A stretch of 64,000 nucleotides of DNA, taken from the NCBI GenBank assembly GCA_039704465.1, contig JASFAU010000001.1:1116001-1180000 (forward strand), in the 5' to 3' direction. Origin of the DNA: Plasmodiophora brassicae. Taxonomy: Eukaryota; Endomyxa; Phytomyxea; Plasmodiophorida; Plasmodiophoridae. The notes below the pieces were generated by a model, which worked only from the letters and a program-made list of their open reading frames with translations, made no database searches and was not told the DNA's origin. Both the position numbers and the translations under genes were made by a program. Of the stretch, positions 20,733 to 31,124 are shown piece after piece (within the stretch, counting starts at the first letter, position 1; each line of letters starts with the position of its first letter).

Positions 20733-23452
20733 ATGAAGGCGCCGGCCGTCGTATGCCTGGTGGCGGCGGTACGGTTCACGCTGCTGGCCGGCGGGGCGCC
20801 GGCCGACGACTGGCATGCGCTGGATGCCGACGTTCGCGACCTGACGCTGGCGCTGCCCTTGAAGTACCAGATCGGGCAGATGACCCAGCTCGATGTCGCC
20901 GTGTTCATGAACGCGGACGGCCAACTGAACAGGAAGGCGCTGGCCGATGCCATCACCAAGTATGGCGTGGGGTCGCTGCTCAACTCTCCTGTCGCCCTGT
21001 CCAACGGGACGTTCACGCTGGCACAATGGCGAGCGCTGATCAGTGACATCCAAACCGTGGCGCTGTCCAACGGGCCGGGTATCCCGATCCTGTACGGGCT
21101 GGACAGCGTCCATGGCGCCAACTTCGTGCACAAGGCCACACTGTTCCCGCAGCAGATCGGCTGTGCGGCGTCGTTCAACATCGATCTGGTCCAGTCGGCG
21201 TATGCCATAAGGTCAGCGGCGGCTACCGACATGCATGCGGATAATGAGTAACGCGTCGGTGGTGGACCCAGTGCCAAAGATACGCGAACGTGTGGCATCC
21301 CGTGGGCGTTCTCGCCGATCCTCGACATCGCACTGCAGAAGCAATGGCCCCGCGTCTATGAGACCTTCGGGGAAGACCCGTACTTGGTACGGGTCCCGCA
21401 TGGTTCGGTGGCACAGATGGTAACACGTGTGCAGGCGGCAGAAATGGGTCGTTCCGCCATCCTCGGCATGCAAGGCTCCACGACGGCCGACCTCAAGTCG
21501 CCTGTCCATGTGGCCGCCTCCCTGAAGCACTTTGTCGGGTACTCGAATCCGCGTTCGGGATTGGATCGTACGCAAGCTTGGATCCCAGACAGGTAGGCGC
21601 TTACCATACCGCTCCTTCTTCGTCGTTCTGACCGTGGGGATAGAATCCTGCGCCAGTACTTCCTCCCTTCGTTCCGTGCCGCCATCGATGCTGGAGGTGC
21701 CACTGTGATGGAAACCTATGCCGACGTGTGTCCGCCCTGCCGACTTCTAAACGTACGTGCTGAAGGGGCGTGTCCCATAGATTAACGGGGAGCCGGTCGC
21801 TGCGTCATCGTTCTACCTGAACACGTTGCTTCGTGACGAGCTCGGATTCAAGGGCATGCTCGTGACAGACTACAGCGAGATCTACAACCTGCACGAGTGG
21901 CACCATGTCGCCGCTTCGAAACGGGACGCCACCCAAATGGCCATGTCGCAGACGTCCATCGACATGTCGATGGTCGCCACCGATTTCAACTTCTCGGTCG
22001 ACCTGTTCGATTTGGTCAAGGCAGGCGACATCGACCACGACCGCATCGCGTTGAGCTGCGGTCGGGCGCTCCAGCTGAAGAAGAACCTCGGTCTCCTGTC
22101 TGCCCCGATGCCGACCACCGATGGCGCCCAGATCGCCAGCGTGGGGTCCAACGCTGACTGGAGCGTAGCGTTAGACCTGGCGCGGGAATCCATCACGCTC
22201 CTGAAGAACCAGGCTGACCTACTGCCTTTATCACCGGATGCTCCTAACCGTATCTTCGTCACTGGGCCGTCTTCCGATTCGCTTCGTCTCCTGTGTGGCG
22301 GGTGGACGATGCAGTGGCAGGGAGCCCCATCCGACGACGAACTCTATGGAGGGCAAACGATTCGATCCGCATTGCATGGTCTGATCCCCGACACCAACGT
22401 CCTGACCTACTACGACGGGTGCACGATCGACGAATGCAACGAGGAGCAGCGGGCACAGACAGTGCAAGCGGCGGCCGGCGCCAACGTCATCGTCGTGTGT
22501 CTCAGCGAGCCCGTCTATGCTGAAAAGCCGGGCAACATCTTCGACGTCAGTCTAGACTCTCATCAGCTTCAGCTGGTTCGCGACCTGCACCAGACGGGCA
22601 TCCCCATTGTCCTCGTCCTGACCGTCGGACGCCCTCGTCTGCTCCGCGACGTCGCCGACCTCGCTGCCGGCATCGTGCACGCGTACCTGCCCGGCCCCAA
22701 GGGCGGCCAAGCAATCGCTGAGGTACCCGGGTTGCCAATGCTAACACCCGGTGTCAAAGTCTGAATCAGTGTAGGTGCTGCTGGGCAAGGTGAACCCATC
22801 GGGGCGCCTGCCGATCACGTACCCATCGCATTCCGGCGACCTGAACACGCCGTACTGGCACGCGTTCTCCAGCAACGACACGTACTCGCCGCTGTTCGCG
22901 TTCGGTCACGGCCTGTCGTACACGACGTTCCAGTATCGGGGTCTGCGCCTGTCGGCCCCGACGATCTCGCCGGACACGGTCGTTGATGTCACGGTCGATC
23001 TCCACAATGTCGGCAAACGGGACGGCAAAGAGGCCGTCCTGCTGTACCTGACGCCAGGGTACCGTCGCGTCAGCCCTGAGGCCCGCCTGCTCAAACGCTT
23101 CGCCAAACCGTTCGTAACGGCCGGGTCCAGCGTCGTCGTGCGGTTCACACTGGACGCATCCGATTTCGAGTTCTACGAGCGCGACAAAGCGACGCCATCG
23201 CTGCAGGACGGCACGTACACGATCACGGTCGGCGGCCAGCGGGTCTCGTTGCACTTCGTCGGATCCCCGACAGAATCGGCGCCCGAGCGTCGCCAGGTGA
23301 CGCCGTCTCTCGGAGCCGACCACCCGTGGACGATCGCGCTGGTTTCATTCGCGGCCGGGTGTCTTGGCACCGCTACGTTCGGGTACCTTCGCCGTCGGCA
23401 ACGCCGCCAGGAGCATGCCGGTCTCGGATACCAAGCCATGCCCACGATATAA
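20733..23452 (+). CDS. glycoside hydrolase family 3 beta-glucosidase, membrane anchored
   Basis: Hydrolyses terminal beta-glucosides. Five exons (20733-21211, 21272-21592, 21644-21725, 21781-22722, 22775-23452); introns of 60, 51, 55 and 52 nt, all in frame; 833 residues. The N-terminus is a signal peptide (MKAPAVVCLVAAVRFTLLAGG). GH3 landmarks follow in order: PILYGLDSVHGAN, SAKDTRTCGIPWAFSPILDI, YETFGEDPYL, SLKHFVGYS, RTQAWIPDR and the nucleophile motif GMLVTDYSE. The C-terminal GH3 domain has GKVNPSGRLPITYP and a fibronectin-III-like region. The last 45 residues contain a transmembrane helix and a basic cytosolic tail, so the enzyme is probably displayed on the plasma membrane or a vacuole rather than released. 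The ATG was chosen because it opens the signal peptide. Confidence 0.9.
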
Positions 23453-23576
23453 GTCGCGATAAACTAGGTGCCCAAGTTCGAGACAGATAGCGAAGGAAGC
23501 GCGCAGGAGGTACCCATTGATATTAGTATACGCGATCTCGGGGACCACGTACGTCATTAGCGCTGGCCTTTGCAAC

Positions 23577-24094
23577 ATGTTCGAGAGGGTGCTCGCCGCC
23601 GTCGCCCCCAGAAAGACGCTATCTGAGGAGCAGCTGGAGGGGCACAAGCGGAAACGACGGAACGGGGAGCCGGGCACCAACTGGGAAGAAGATGGGCCGA
23701 GCAGCGATGCGGACGTAGACGACGGCCCCTGGCTGGATCTCGAAGCGAGTCGCGAGATTGCACTGTTTCAAGTCGGTTGCCTGTGTGGGTGCAACCGCTG
23801 GACGGACGCTGAGCGTTTGTGCAGGCGGCGGCCCGCAACGACGTGGTGACAACGCAGGTCTTGGTTCGCAAGGGCGCCATTATCAACTGCCAGGACAGCG
23901 ATACGCTCTGCACGGCGCTGCATATCGCCAGCAGCTTCGGGCACATGGATACGGCGCGGATGCTCGTCCTGTTCGGCGCCGACATCGCCATTAGGGACAT
24001 CAACGGCAGGAAGGCCGCTGATATCGCTGTCGAGAACGGCCACGCAGACGTGGCCTGTATGCTGTCGGTCGCCGAAGACGGCGCCTTTGATTAG
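23577..24094 (+). CDS. small ankyrin-repeat protein
   Basis: Exons 23577-23771 and 23825-24094, intron 53 nt, phase 0; 154 residues. An N-terminal acidic, lysine-rich region is followed by about three ankyrin repeats: AAARNDVVTTQVLVRKGAIIN, then TALHIASSFGHMDTARMLVL, then GRKAADIAVENGHADVACML. Ankyrin stacks mediate protein-protein contacts; no partner or catalytic domain is visible. The single frame-matching ATG at 23577 was used as the start. Confidence 0.75.
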
Positions 24095-24173
24095 GTGGCC
24101 GCAACTAGCTCTCGGTGACACGTTCGCCTGCACCTCAATAATGTACGTTGTATTCGAGGTACCGTATGAAAAA

Positions 24174-25133
24174 CTACAAGAAGAAGCGTCTGCGGCTCGT
24201 GTCCATCTCTTGTCGGTGCTTCCACTCGTATTCGCCGTTCACCGAATCGAACGTACCCGCCTGGAGGCTTTTCAGTTTCAGGGTGAACTGCGGCCCGAGC
24301 TCCTGCAGGTTGACGATCTTGCCGGCGTCGTCGAAAATGTACCGATGCTGACGGAAGAAGATGAAATCGCGCTGGTTGTGGAACGTTACAGCGCGCCGCC
24401 CTGTGAACTCAGGTCGCTGATCGAACAGCGCCGCGAACATACGTCCGATACGCGTCCCGAGTCTCGTGTTGAAGTTGTTCAGGACGACCTCCGGGTCATG
24501 GCCGGTCATGACTCCATGGCCGGCGATCTCCGAGCTCAACCTGACGTTCGTAAGCTTAAAATGGGCGGTAGGCCCATCGGGCAGGTGGATCAGGACGAGG
24601 CCATTCAGTTCCTTGCGGTCTTCGTTAATAATGATGATATCAGTGAAGCCCTTCTCAACGGCCTCGCTTGTGATCTGCTTGATCTCGAAGTTGCGACGCT
24701 CGTAGAACGAGGATTTCGGAACCGCCCTCAACAGGTCGCTGATGAAGTCGAACATGCGCCCGGATGGCTTCCTGCAGGTCGTGATAGCAATCTTCGGCTT
24801 GACGGACGCATTGAAGTACAACGCGAATTCGTCCATCTCTTGATCGGCAATGACTTCCTTATCGGCTGGATCGACCATAGTCTCATCACGTTCACGAGTC
24901 GACTCCTGCGTCTTGGGAACCGCCTTGGGCGGCGCCGCATCACCTAGCTTGACATGCTGCTTCTGTCGCTCACGACGCTCCTTCGACGCCTGTTTCTTCC
25001 GCTCGGCCTTCATACGTTGGTATACTTCGTTTCGCTTTATCTTGTTGCGAATCATGACGACCTCCCCGGCCGGAGCCGACACCATTGGTGAGGACACTGG
25101 TCGCTTTCCAAAGCCAGAAGAACCCGACACCAT
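24174..25133 (-). CDS. RPF1: ribosome production factor 1 (Brix domain)
   Basis: Nucleolar factor for assembly of the 60S ribosomal subunit. A single exon. The basic N-terminal region (MIRNKIKRNEVYQRMKAERK) is followed by a Brix domain: ITTCRKPSGRMFDFISDLL, YERRNFEIKQI, TDIIIINEDRKELNGLVLIH, GPTAHFKL, GRMFAALF and FHNQRDFIFFRQHRYIF, ending MDTSRRRFFL exactly as in RPF1 from other eukaryotes. The first ATG (25133) lies inside a 48-bp tandem duplication that supplies a second in-frame ATG at 25085; a third at 25055 is closest to the conserved region. Convergent with the ankyrin gene, 79 bp apart. Confidence 0.93.
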   Translation of the reverse strand: MVSGSSGFGKRPVSSPMVSAPAGEVVMIRNKIKRNEVYQRMKAERKKQASKERRERQKQHVKLGDAAPPKAVPKTQESTRERDETMVDPADKEVIADQEMDEFALYFNASVKPKIAITTCRKPSGRMFDFISDLLRAVPKSSFYERRNFEIKQITSEAVEKGFTDIIIINEDRKELNGLVLIHLPDGPTAHFKLTNVRLSSEIAGHGVMTGHDPEVVLNNFNTRLGTRIGRMFAALFDQRPEFTGRRAVTFHNQRDFIFFRQHRYIFDDAGKIVNLQELGPQFTLKLKSLQAGTFDSVNGEYEWKHRQEMDTSRRRFFL

Positions 25134-25176
25134 TGCTGCGGACACTGGTCGCTTGCCAAAGCCAGAAGAACGTCAC
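25081..25176. repeat. 48-bp imperfect tandem duplication at the 5' end of RPF1
   Basis: Two adjacent 48-bp units (25081-25128 and 25129-25176) differ at only a few positions. Read on the minus strand in the RPF1 frame they encode repeated SSGFGKRPVS units, each with its own ATG, so the duplication changes the number of candidate start codons. Just beyond, 25189-25226 holds a further short direct repeat (CACGGACTCCGT twice) around a perfect 7-bp inverted repeat CGTGGCA-TG-TGCCACG. Confidence 0.85.
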
Positions 25177-25483
25177 GAGGCAATCCGCACGGACTCCGTG
25201 GCATGTGCCACGGACTCCGTCGCGCTCTCCGTCCAGTAGAGTCCACATGGACTTTATGTACCGGTGCCGGGACATCACATCCGAATGCGGTTGGCTAATT
25301 CGGCATGCTTGAAGGCGGCTCGGCCGGATAGCTTGTATAGAGTCAGATCGCGGAGGTCAATCAGTTCCTACCAATAGGTGTAACTGACCGAAATCCTTCT
25401 ATGTTGCTCTTCAGTCTTAGTTGCTCGTGTGTGACTTGGAGCGTGCTGGTGCCCGCGTGCGTGCACGGGCTTGCTGCAGTGCT

Positions 25484-25598
25484 TCGTTCCGAATGTTCTT
25501 GATTATTTAGCCCTCCGCGTGACGTTCGTATTCAAAGAATGTTCCTATCGTCGCGCGAACATTCGGAAGAATGTTCTTGGGAATATTCCGAAGGGTAC
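25484..25598 (+). promoter_or_regulatory. cluster of heat-shock elements upstream of HSP70
   Basis: Alternating nGAAn/nTTCn pentamers occur in three groups: TTCGTTCCGAATGTTC near 25485, GTATTCAAAGAATGTTC near 25529, and a long array GAACATTCGGAAGAATGTTC followed directly by TTGGGAATATTCCGAAG at 25558-25597. This is the binding pattern of trimeric heat shock factor, 75-190 bp upstream of the HSP70 start codon. It strongly suggests classical HSF-driven induction. Confidence 0.85.
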
Positions 25599-25672
25599 AC
25601 AAACGAGAGCCGCGAGACCCCTCACGCCATTGAGGAAATCACACTGCAGCAAGTGCACACGTAAGAAACGTC

Positions 25673-27648
25673 ATGACGAACAATAAGAGCAACAGCAACA
25701 ACAGCAACAAGGTTGCTATCGGTATCGACCTGGGAACGACGTATTCCTGTGTTGGCGTCTGGAAGAACGGGAGCGTTGAGATCATCGCCAACGACCAAGG
25801 CAACCGCACAACGCCGTCCTGGGTGGCGTTCACTGACACCGAACGCCTGATCGGCGACGCCGCCAAGAACCAGGCGGCTCGGAACCCGACCAACACGATC
25901 TTCGATGCCAAGCGTCTGATCGGTCGCAAGTTCGCCGACCCGACCGTTCAGTCGGATCGCAAGCTGTGGCCGTTCGCCGTTATCGAAGGCGATGCTGGGC
26001 GCCCAGTCACCAAGGTCGAGCACCAGGGCCAGACGAAGCTGTTCAAGCCGGAGGAGATCTCGTCGATGGTCCTGACCAAGATGAAGGAGACGGCAGAGGC
26101 GTACCTGGGCCAACCCGTCACCGATGCTGTCATCACCTGCCCGGCCTACTTCAACGACGCTCAGCGGCAGGCCACGAAGGACGCCGGTCGCATTGCTGGC
26201 CTGAACGTCCTCCGTATTATCAACGAGCCAACGGCAGCGGCCATCGCCTACGGCCTGGACAAGAGCGGCCCCGGGTCCCGCCAGACCGGCGAGCACAACG
26301 TCCTAATCTTCGACCTGGGCGGCGGCACCTTCGACGTGTCGTTGCTGACGATGGACGGCGGCGTCTTCGAAGTGAAGGCCACGGCCGGCAACACGCACCT
26401 GGGCGGCGAGGACTTCGACGACCGCCTCGTGCAGCACTTCGTTGACGAATTCAAACGCAAGAACCGCGGCGCCGATCTGACCGGCAACCAGCGCGCCCTT
26501 CGTCGCCTGCGAACGCAATGTGAGAAGGCGAAACGCGCCCTGTCGTCATCGACGCAGGCCACGATCGAAGTCGATTCGTTGCACGACGGGGCCGACTTCA
26601 GCTCGACGATCACTCGGGCGCGGTTCGAGGCGCTGTGCCAGGACCTGTTCGACAAGTGCCTGGGCCCGGTGGACCAGGTGCTGAAGGACTCGGGCATCAG
26701 CAAGTCGCAGGTCGACGAGGTGGTCCTGGTCGGCGGGTCGACACGGATCCCCAAGATCCAGGCCATGCTGTCGTCGTACTTTGGCGGGAAGACGTTGTGC
26801 CAGTCGATCAACCCGGACGAGGCGGTGGCATTCGGGGCGGCCGTCCAGGCGGCCATCCTGACGGGAACGGCAACGGGTCAGGCGAACGACCTGCTCCTGC
26901 TGGACGTGGCGCCGCTGTCGCTGGGCATTGAGACGGCCGGCGGCGTCATGACGACGCTGATCCCGAGGAACACCACCGTCCCGTGCAAGAAAACCCAGAC
27001 CTTCTCGACGTACGCTGACAATCAGCCCGCGGTCGACATTCAGGTCTTCGAAGGTGAGCGATCGCGGACGAGGGACAACAACCTGCTGGGCAAGTTCCAG
27101 CTGACGGGCATCCCGCCGAAGCCACGTGGTGTGCCCCAGATCGAGGTCACGTTCGACCTCGACGCCAACGGCATCCTGAATGTCAGCGCCGAGGACAAGT
27201 CGACCGGCAAGTCGCACAAGATCACCATCACCAACGATAAGTCGCGCCTGTCCAACGCCGACATCGAGAAGATGGTTCGGGAGGCCGAGAAGTACAAGGC
27301 TGACGACGACGCCCACAGGGCGCGTGTCGAGGCGAAGAACCACGTCGAGAATTACGTCTACAGCATCCGCAACATGATCGCTGAACAAGGCGAGTCCATA
27401 GCGCAGGTGGATCGTGACCAGCTCGCTCGAGGGCGGCGGTGCGCGAGGCGACCGCCTGGCTCGACCAGCACGGCGAAACGGCCAGTGTTGAAGAGTTGCA
27501 AGCCAAGCAGCGCGAGATGGAGCAGTTCTGCAACGGGATCCTCGCCAAGCAGCACGCTGGCAACAGCGGCAACGGGCGGTGTGGCCCGACCGGATCGATG
27601 CCCGGGTCGGCAGGTGGCCGTGGACCTGTTGTCGAAGAAGTCGACTAA
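25673..27648 (+). CDS. cytosolic HSP70 chaperone, C-terminal frameshift in this sequence
   Basis: ATP-dependent chaperone. An intronless gene, unlike its neighbours, as is common for strongly induced heat-shock genes. The N-terminal ATPase domain has [42 protein letters not shown] and [11 protein letters not shown]; the substrate-binding domain has [14 protein letters not shown] and [19 protein letters not shown]. At 27423-27436 the sequence reads CTCGCTCGAGGGCGG where family logic predicts CTCGAGGCGG; the five extra bases (a repeated CTCG plus one G) break the frame. The expected lid, Gly/Met/Pro tail and terminal EEVD are found downstream in another frame, ending at 27648. Unrepaired, translation runs to 27796 with an unrelated tail and no EEVD. 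EEVD identifies the ancestral protein as the cytosolic form. Confidence 0.93.
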
Positions 27649-27796
27649 ACGTACGGCGACCTCTAGCCACCAATGTAACTACGTGGCCAATACACCCATA
27701 ATATTTGGTTCCAGCCTTGAGTGCTGTCCGAGTACAAGACCTTGTCCGTGTTGGCTTCGCGGTTCCGGACCCATCATCTTCATGGGGTTAAAATGA

Positions 27797-28406
27797 TCGG
27801 TCGGTGGTTGAAGTGATGGAAGAACCAATCAAATACGTCCCAAAGGCAGGCAGGTAAGAGATGGAAATCGCATCACGTCAGGTTGCCTGAGATCTCCGCA
27901 ACGGCCCGAAACGCACAACGTGTATCCTTCGCCTGACTGTCGAAGGCGGAAGACGGCGAATCCCGGTAAGATGAATGGTTAGGAATCACGAAGCCAAATT
28001 AGAGGAGGCAGAGGACGAGACCTGGCCGTAACAGGCTGGGTGCCCGATTTGAGCCGGATAACGGACGATAGGGCCCAGTTGCACCCGATAAACGTGTCAC
28101 GCGATGATTTCTCAACTGCAATCATGAACGCCTGCCATGTGCGAGCGAGGTCAATCATGACATCTCTGTCGAAACAATCTACCGTGGATAGCGGGGCGGT
28201 GACCACCTCGATCGTATACATGATGCGAAACAGGCAACTGAGAATGAAAGAATAAAAGATGATAGAGAACTGGAGATTTTTCTTGACGAGACCGGGATGA
28301 GCCGCGTATGACACAAAGGTGAACAGGACAATATAGGAAGACGAAGGTGAGAAGGAAGGGTGACCAAGCACCGCATTTTGTGAGGCGCGCACATCACCGT
28401 CGGGTA
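27797..28406. other. gene-poor stretch with one candidate membrane ORF
   Basis: This 610-bp stretch is less GC-rich than its flanks. On the minus strand, 27979-28392 is open for 137 codons and encodes two hydrophobic stretches (IIFYSFILSCLFRIMYTIEVV) before a polar region, but the start is not convincing and I see no family. It could be a small membrane protein gene divergent from the gene at 28407, or noncoding. Confidence 0.3.
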
Positions 28407-28767
28407 ATGCGGCGAGGCGCCAGATGGGCGAAGAGGCTTCGCGCCCACAAGGAGTCAGTGCAATACGACATACCGTGCTCGAACGAAGCGATCTGGAAGC
28501 AATGGCAGCGGAATGAGATGGAATGCGATCAGAAGGCGAAGGCGCTTATGCGAAAGGTCAAGCTAGTGGAGCGGCTGCCATCGTTTCAGTGGTACAGCGA
28601 GCGGGACATCTCGTATATTGACGCTGATGTGGACGATGATAACACGGCTGTTGATGATGAACAAGGTGGGCCTGATACTACCACAGGTAAGCATGTGTAA
28701 TAGCCGTCAAACGGGAGTGAAACTGATCGGAAGACACGTACTGCCAGACACCAAGCACGCTCGATAG
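28407..28767 (+). CDS. small basic-to-acidic hypothetical protein
   Basis: Exon 1 (28407-28686) ends at a strong CAG|GTAAGC donor; a 61-nt intron leads to a short exon 2 ending at TAG (28767), giving 99 residues. The N-terminus (MRRGARWAKRLRAHKES) is Arg-rich, the centre is helical and charged (WKQWQRNEMECDQKAKALM), and the C-terminus is very acidic (DADVDDDNTAVDDEQ). I do not recognise it. The good splice donor and the biased composition support a real gene; there is no second line of evidence. Confidence 0.45.
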
Positions 28768-29071
28768 GCCGACTGGCGTTGACCTTTGTAAATAATTTAT
28801 GTTAATACAGGAAGCTGCGGGAAATGTACATACAATTTTATATTTTAACGATGTATCTGGACGTTCGATGCAACGGGTCTTCGTTGTTCCACACTTTTCG
28901 GCATACGCGGGAAGTATATAATGAATGACCTTGGATACTAACCGCGACATAGCAAGACGTGGGTGTCGATCAATGGTTCTTCGATTAAGTTCAGCTGCGT
29001 TAGCATAGCACAAGCAACAGACGCAAGCCGATGCAGCTGCCTGTTACCCCGAACATCTTCCCGAGCATGCT

Positions 29072-29697
29072 GAGGCTCTTGTTTACGTGCTCGTGGCGCG
29101 CCTGGATGAGTCTGATCTGACGATTCTGGCGACGTTTGCGTTGATTATTGGGACGCTCCTCCGGTGTAAGGCAGTGCAACCCGCCGTCACGGTCGTCTAA
29201 GGAGAGGTACCAAGGTTTCGCGAGCCAGTTTGATGTCGGACCACGATCCAGCAGACGTACTCAGAGCGAGAGCGACTTAGTACCGTAACCTGCATGTTTA
29301 GGCTTATGCGAGAAGTCCCGGAGGTCGGATGCCGCGTCTTCAGTGTGACTGAGAAGACCTTCCGCTACTGGTCCTGGGTGGTTATCAAGACGATCGTCTC
29401 GCATAAGCTTAAACATGCAGGGTTACGATACCAAGTCGCTATCGCTCTGGGTACGTCGCGTATCGTACATATTGCGGGTGGCGTTCCTGCTGGATCGTGG
29501 CCCGACATCAAACTGGCTCGCGAAACCTTGGTACCTCTCCTTAGACCGGGTGAAATGGCATGCGCTGACAAGGGATACCGAGACGGCGGGTCGCACTTCC
29601 TTACACCTGGATCGGAGGAGCGTCCCAATATTTGTGTCGCCTGAATCGTCAGATCAGACTCATCCAGGCGCGCCACGAGCATGTAAACAAGAGCCTA
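29072..29697. mobile_element. DDE_Tnp_4-type transposase remnant folded back as an inverted repeat
   Basis: The plus strand 29294-29644 encodes HAGLRYQVAIALGTSRIV, PGSWPDIKLARE-type and GEMACADKGYRDGG segments, the middle of a DDE superfamily endonuclease (Harbinger/IS-like); the block 29645-29697 continues with a RHEHVNKSLDDF motif. The left part, 29072-29314, is a degenerate reverse complement of 29396-29697, with internal deletions. The two arms surround an 80-bp spacer, so the transcript could fold into a long hairpin. The transposase lacks its N-terminus and is interrupted, so it is not functional. Confidence 0.75.
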
Positions 29698-29699
29698 GA

Positions 29700-30690
29700 C
29701 GACTTCAGCACCGGCTTCTCGAAGCCGAGCAAGATCGCGCGGGCGCGGCAGCTACCGCTGTAGTGGCGGCGCGGGCGCGAACGCTGCAGCAACTCCACCC
29801 GGAGTTCAAGGCGTTCGAGGTCAACTGGTTTCAATGGGCAATGTGGATAGGATCCATGCCCCTTCACGTTCGAGACGGCAAATCTCGGGAGCCTCCACCC
29901 CCACACCTACCGTAGGTCACCCAGCTCCACGTTGGCGCGGAAGGCGGTCTTGAGATTCGCCATGACAGCAGCTGAATCAATCGGCGCCATGCGGAACAGT
30001 TGACTTAGTTGTGGGGGTGGTCTGGGAGAAAGTTAGCGGGTGGATCCAAGGCGAGGCCGTATTCGACGAGGACCGCTACGTGAGCTGGTTGGAAACGGCC
30101 GGCGTCCGACGTCGAGGACCTTGACAAGTACGTCCTGCTACGCGACGAGAAGCAGAAGAGAACATTCTATCCCGAATCTCACCGAACAGAAGACGCCAAG
30201 CAGTGCGCGAGATCGCGTCTGGCATCTGAATGTGCACAGATATTCCATGTCCGAGATTTACCGTCTCGAACGTGAAGGGGCATGGAATATATCCACATCG
30301 CCCATTGAGACCAGTTGACCTTGAACGCTTCCGGGTGGAGCTGCTGCAGCGTCCGCGCCCGCGCCCCCACTACAGCGGTAGCTGCCGCGCCCGCGCGATC
30401 TTGCTCGGCTTCGAGGCACCGGTGCTTCAGTCGGCGATACAGCTCCGCGCGAACTGACAGACATGGAATATCTGTGCACATTCAGATGCCAGACGCGATC
30501 TCGCGCACTGCTTGGCGTCTTCTGTTCGGTGAGATTCGGGATAGAATGTTCTCTTCTGCTTCTCGTCGCGTAGCAGGACGTACTTGTCAAGGTCCTCGAC
30601 GGACGCCGGCCGTTTCCAACCAGCTCACGTAGCGGTCCTCGTCGAATACGGCCTCGCCTTGGATCCACCCGCTAACTTTCTCCCAGACCT
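29700..30690. mobile_element. second transposon fragment in head-to-head inverted copies
   Basis: The plus-strand block 30018-30252 reappears reverse-complemented at 30462-30690 with only a few differences, including a 3-base indel. The interval 30253-30461 is a reverse-complement relative of 29700-29905. The repeated sequence encodes VFDEDRYVSWLETAGV and DLDKYVLLRDEKQKRTFYPE on one reading and RCLEAEQDRAGAAATAVV with ARTLQQLHPE on another, so it derives from a protein-coding mobile element that I cannot name. Stops and frame changes break every copy. The block abuts the transposase remnant at 29697. Confidence 0.7.
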
Positions 30691-31047
30691 GTGTCACAAA
30701 CCTTCCAGCTTGGCTCGATAACAGGAGCCGCCTTGTTGCCCGTGAAGTCCCGAACAGTTATTATCCTGAACTCCAACAGGAACGTGACATCCTCCAGCGT
30801 GCGCATGGGCGCTGACATGAAGACTCGCAATTGGTAACCGTAACGACCGAACTGACCTCGGCGGATCGGGTTTCGGGGCACCGGATCGGAAAATCAACCG
30901 AAGACGCGCACTTCGCGTGTGGCGCAAATTCACCGCAGGAGTTTCATTTGGTGCTGGCGACGCAATAGGTAAGGTAGTAGCTGTCCCTGTCAATGTGCAG
31001 CAGATCAGGGATCAATCGGACACACAGGGCATTGAAAACCCGAAGAT
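30691..31047. other. intergenic, no gene seen
   Basis: 357 bp between the transposon debris and the tRNA. Short ORFs on both strands have no recognisable features. Nothing supported. Confidence 0.6.
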
Positions 31048-31121
31048 GTCTGAGTGGCGCAACTGGTCAGCGCGTACGACTGTTAATCGTGAGGTTCCCG
31101 GTTCGAGCCCGGGCTCGGACG
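31048..31121 (+). tRNA. tRNA-Asn (GTT anticodon)
   Basis: A complete cloverleaf folds by eye. The 7-bp acceptor stem pairs GTCTGAG with CTCGGAC (one G-T pair). The D stem GCGC/GCGC closes a loop with AACTGGTCA. The anticodon stem TACGA/TCGTG encloses the loop CTGTTAA with anticodon GTT. The T arm CCCGG-TTCGAGC-CCGGG is perfect, which also provides a consensus B box. No intron. CCA is not encoded, as expected for a nuclear gene. Confidence 0.95.
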
Positions 31122-31124
31122 TGA

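Noticed and set aside
20048..21328. 426-codon minus-strand ORF
   Set aside because: Most of it is antisense to the first GH3 exons and its promoter; only the short transposase-like segment is meaningful.
24087..24947. 286-codon plus-strand ORF
   Set aside because: Antisense to RPF1, which has a full Brix domain and the conserved C-terminus.
26546..27673. 375-codon minus-strand ORF over HSP70
   Set aside because: Antisense shadow caused by GC-rich third positions in a strongly biased gene.
29000..31000. CRISPR-like or phage-like island
   Set aside because: Repeats are inverted transposon fragments, not spaced direct repeats, and no cas or phage structural genes are present in a eukaryotic context.
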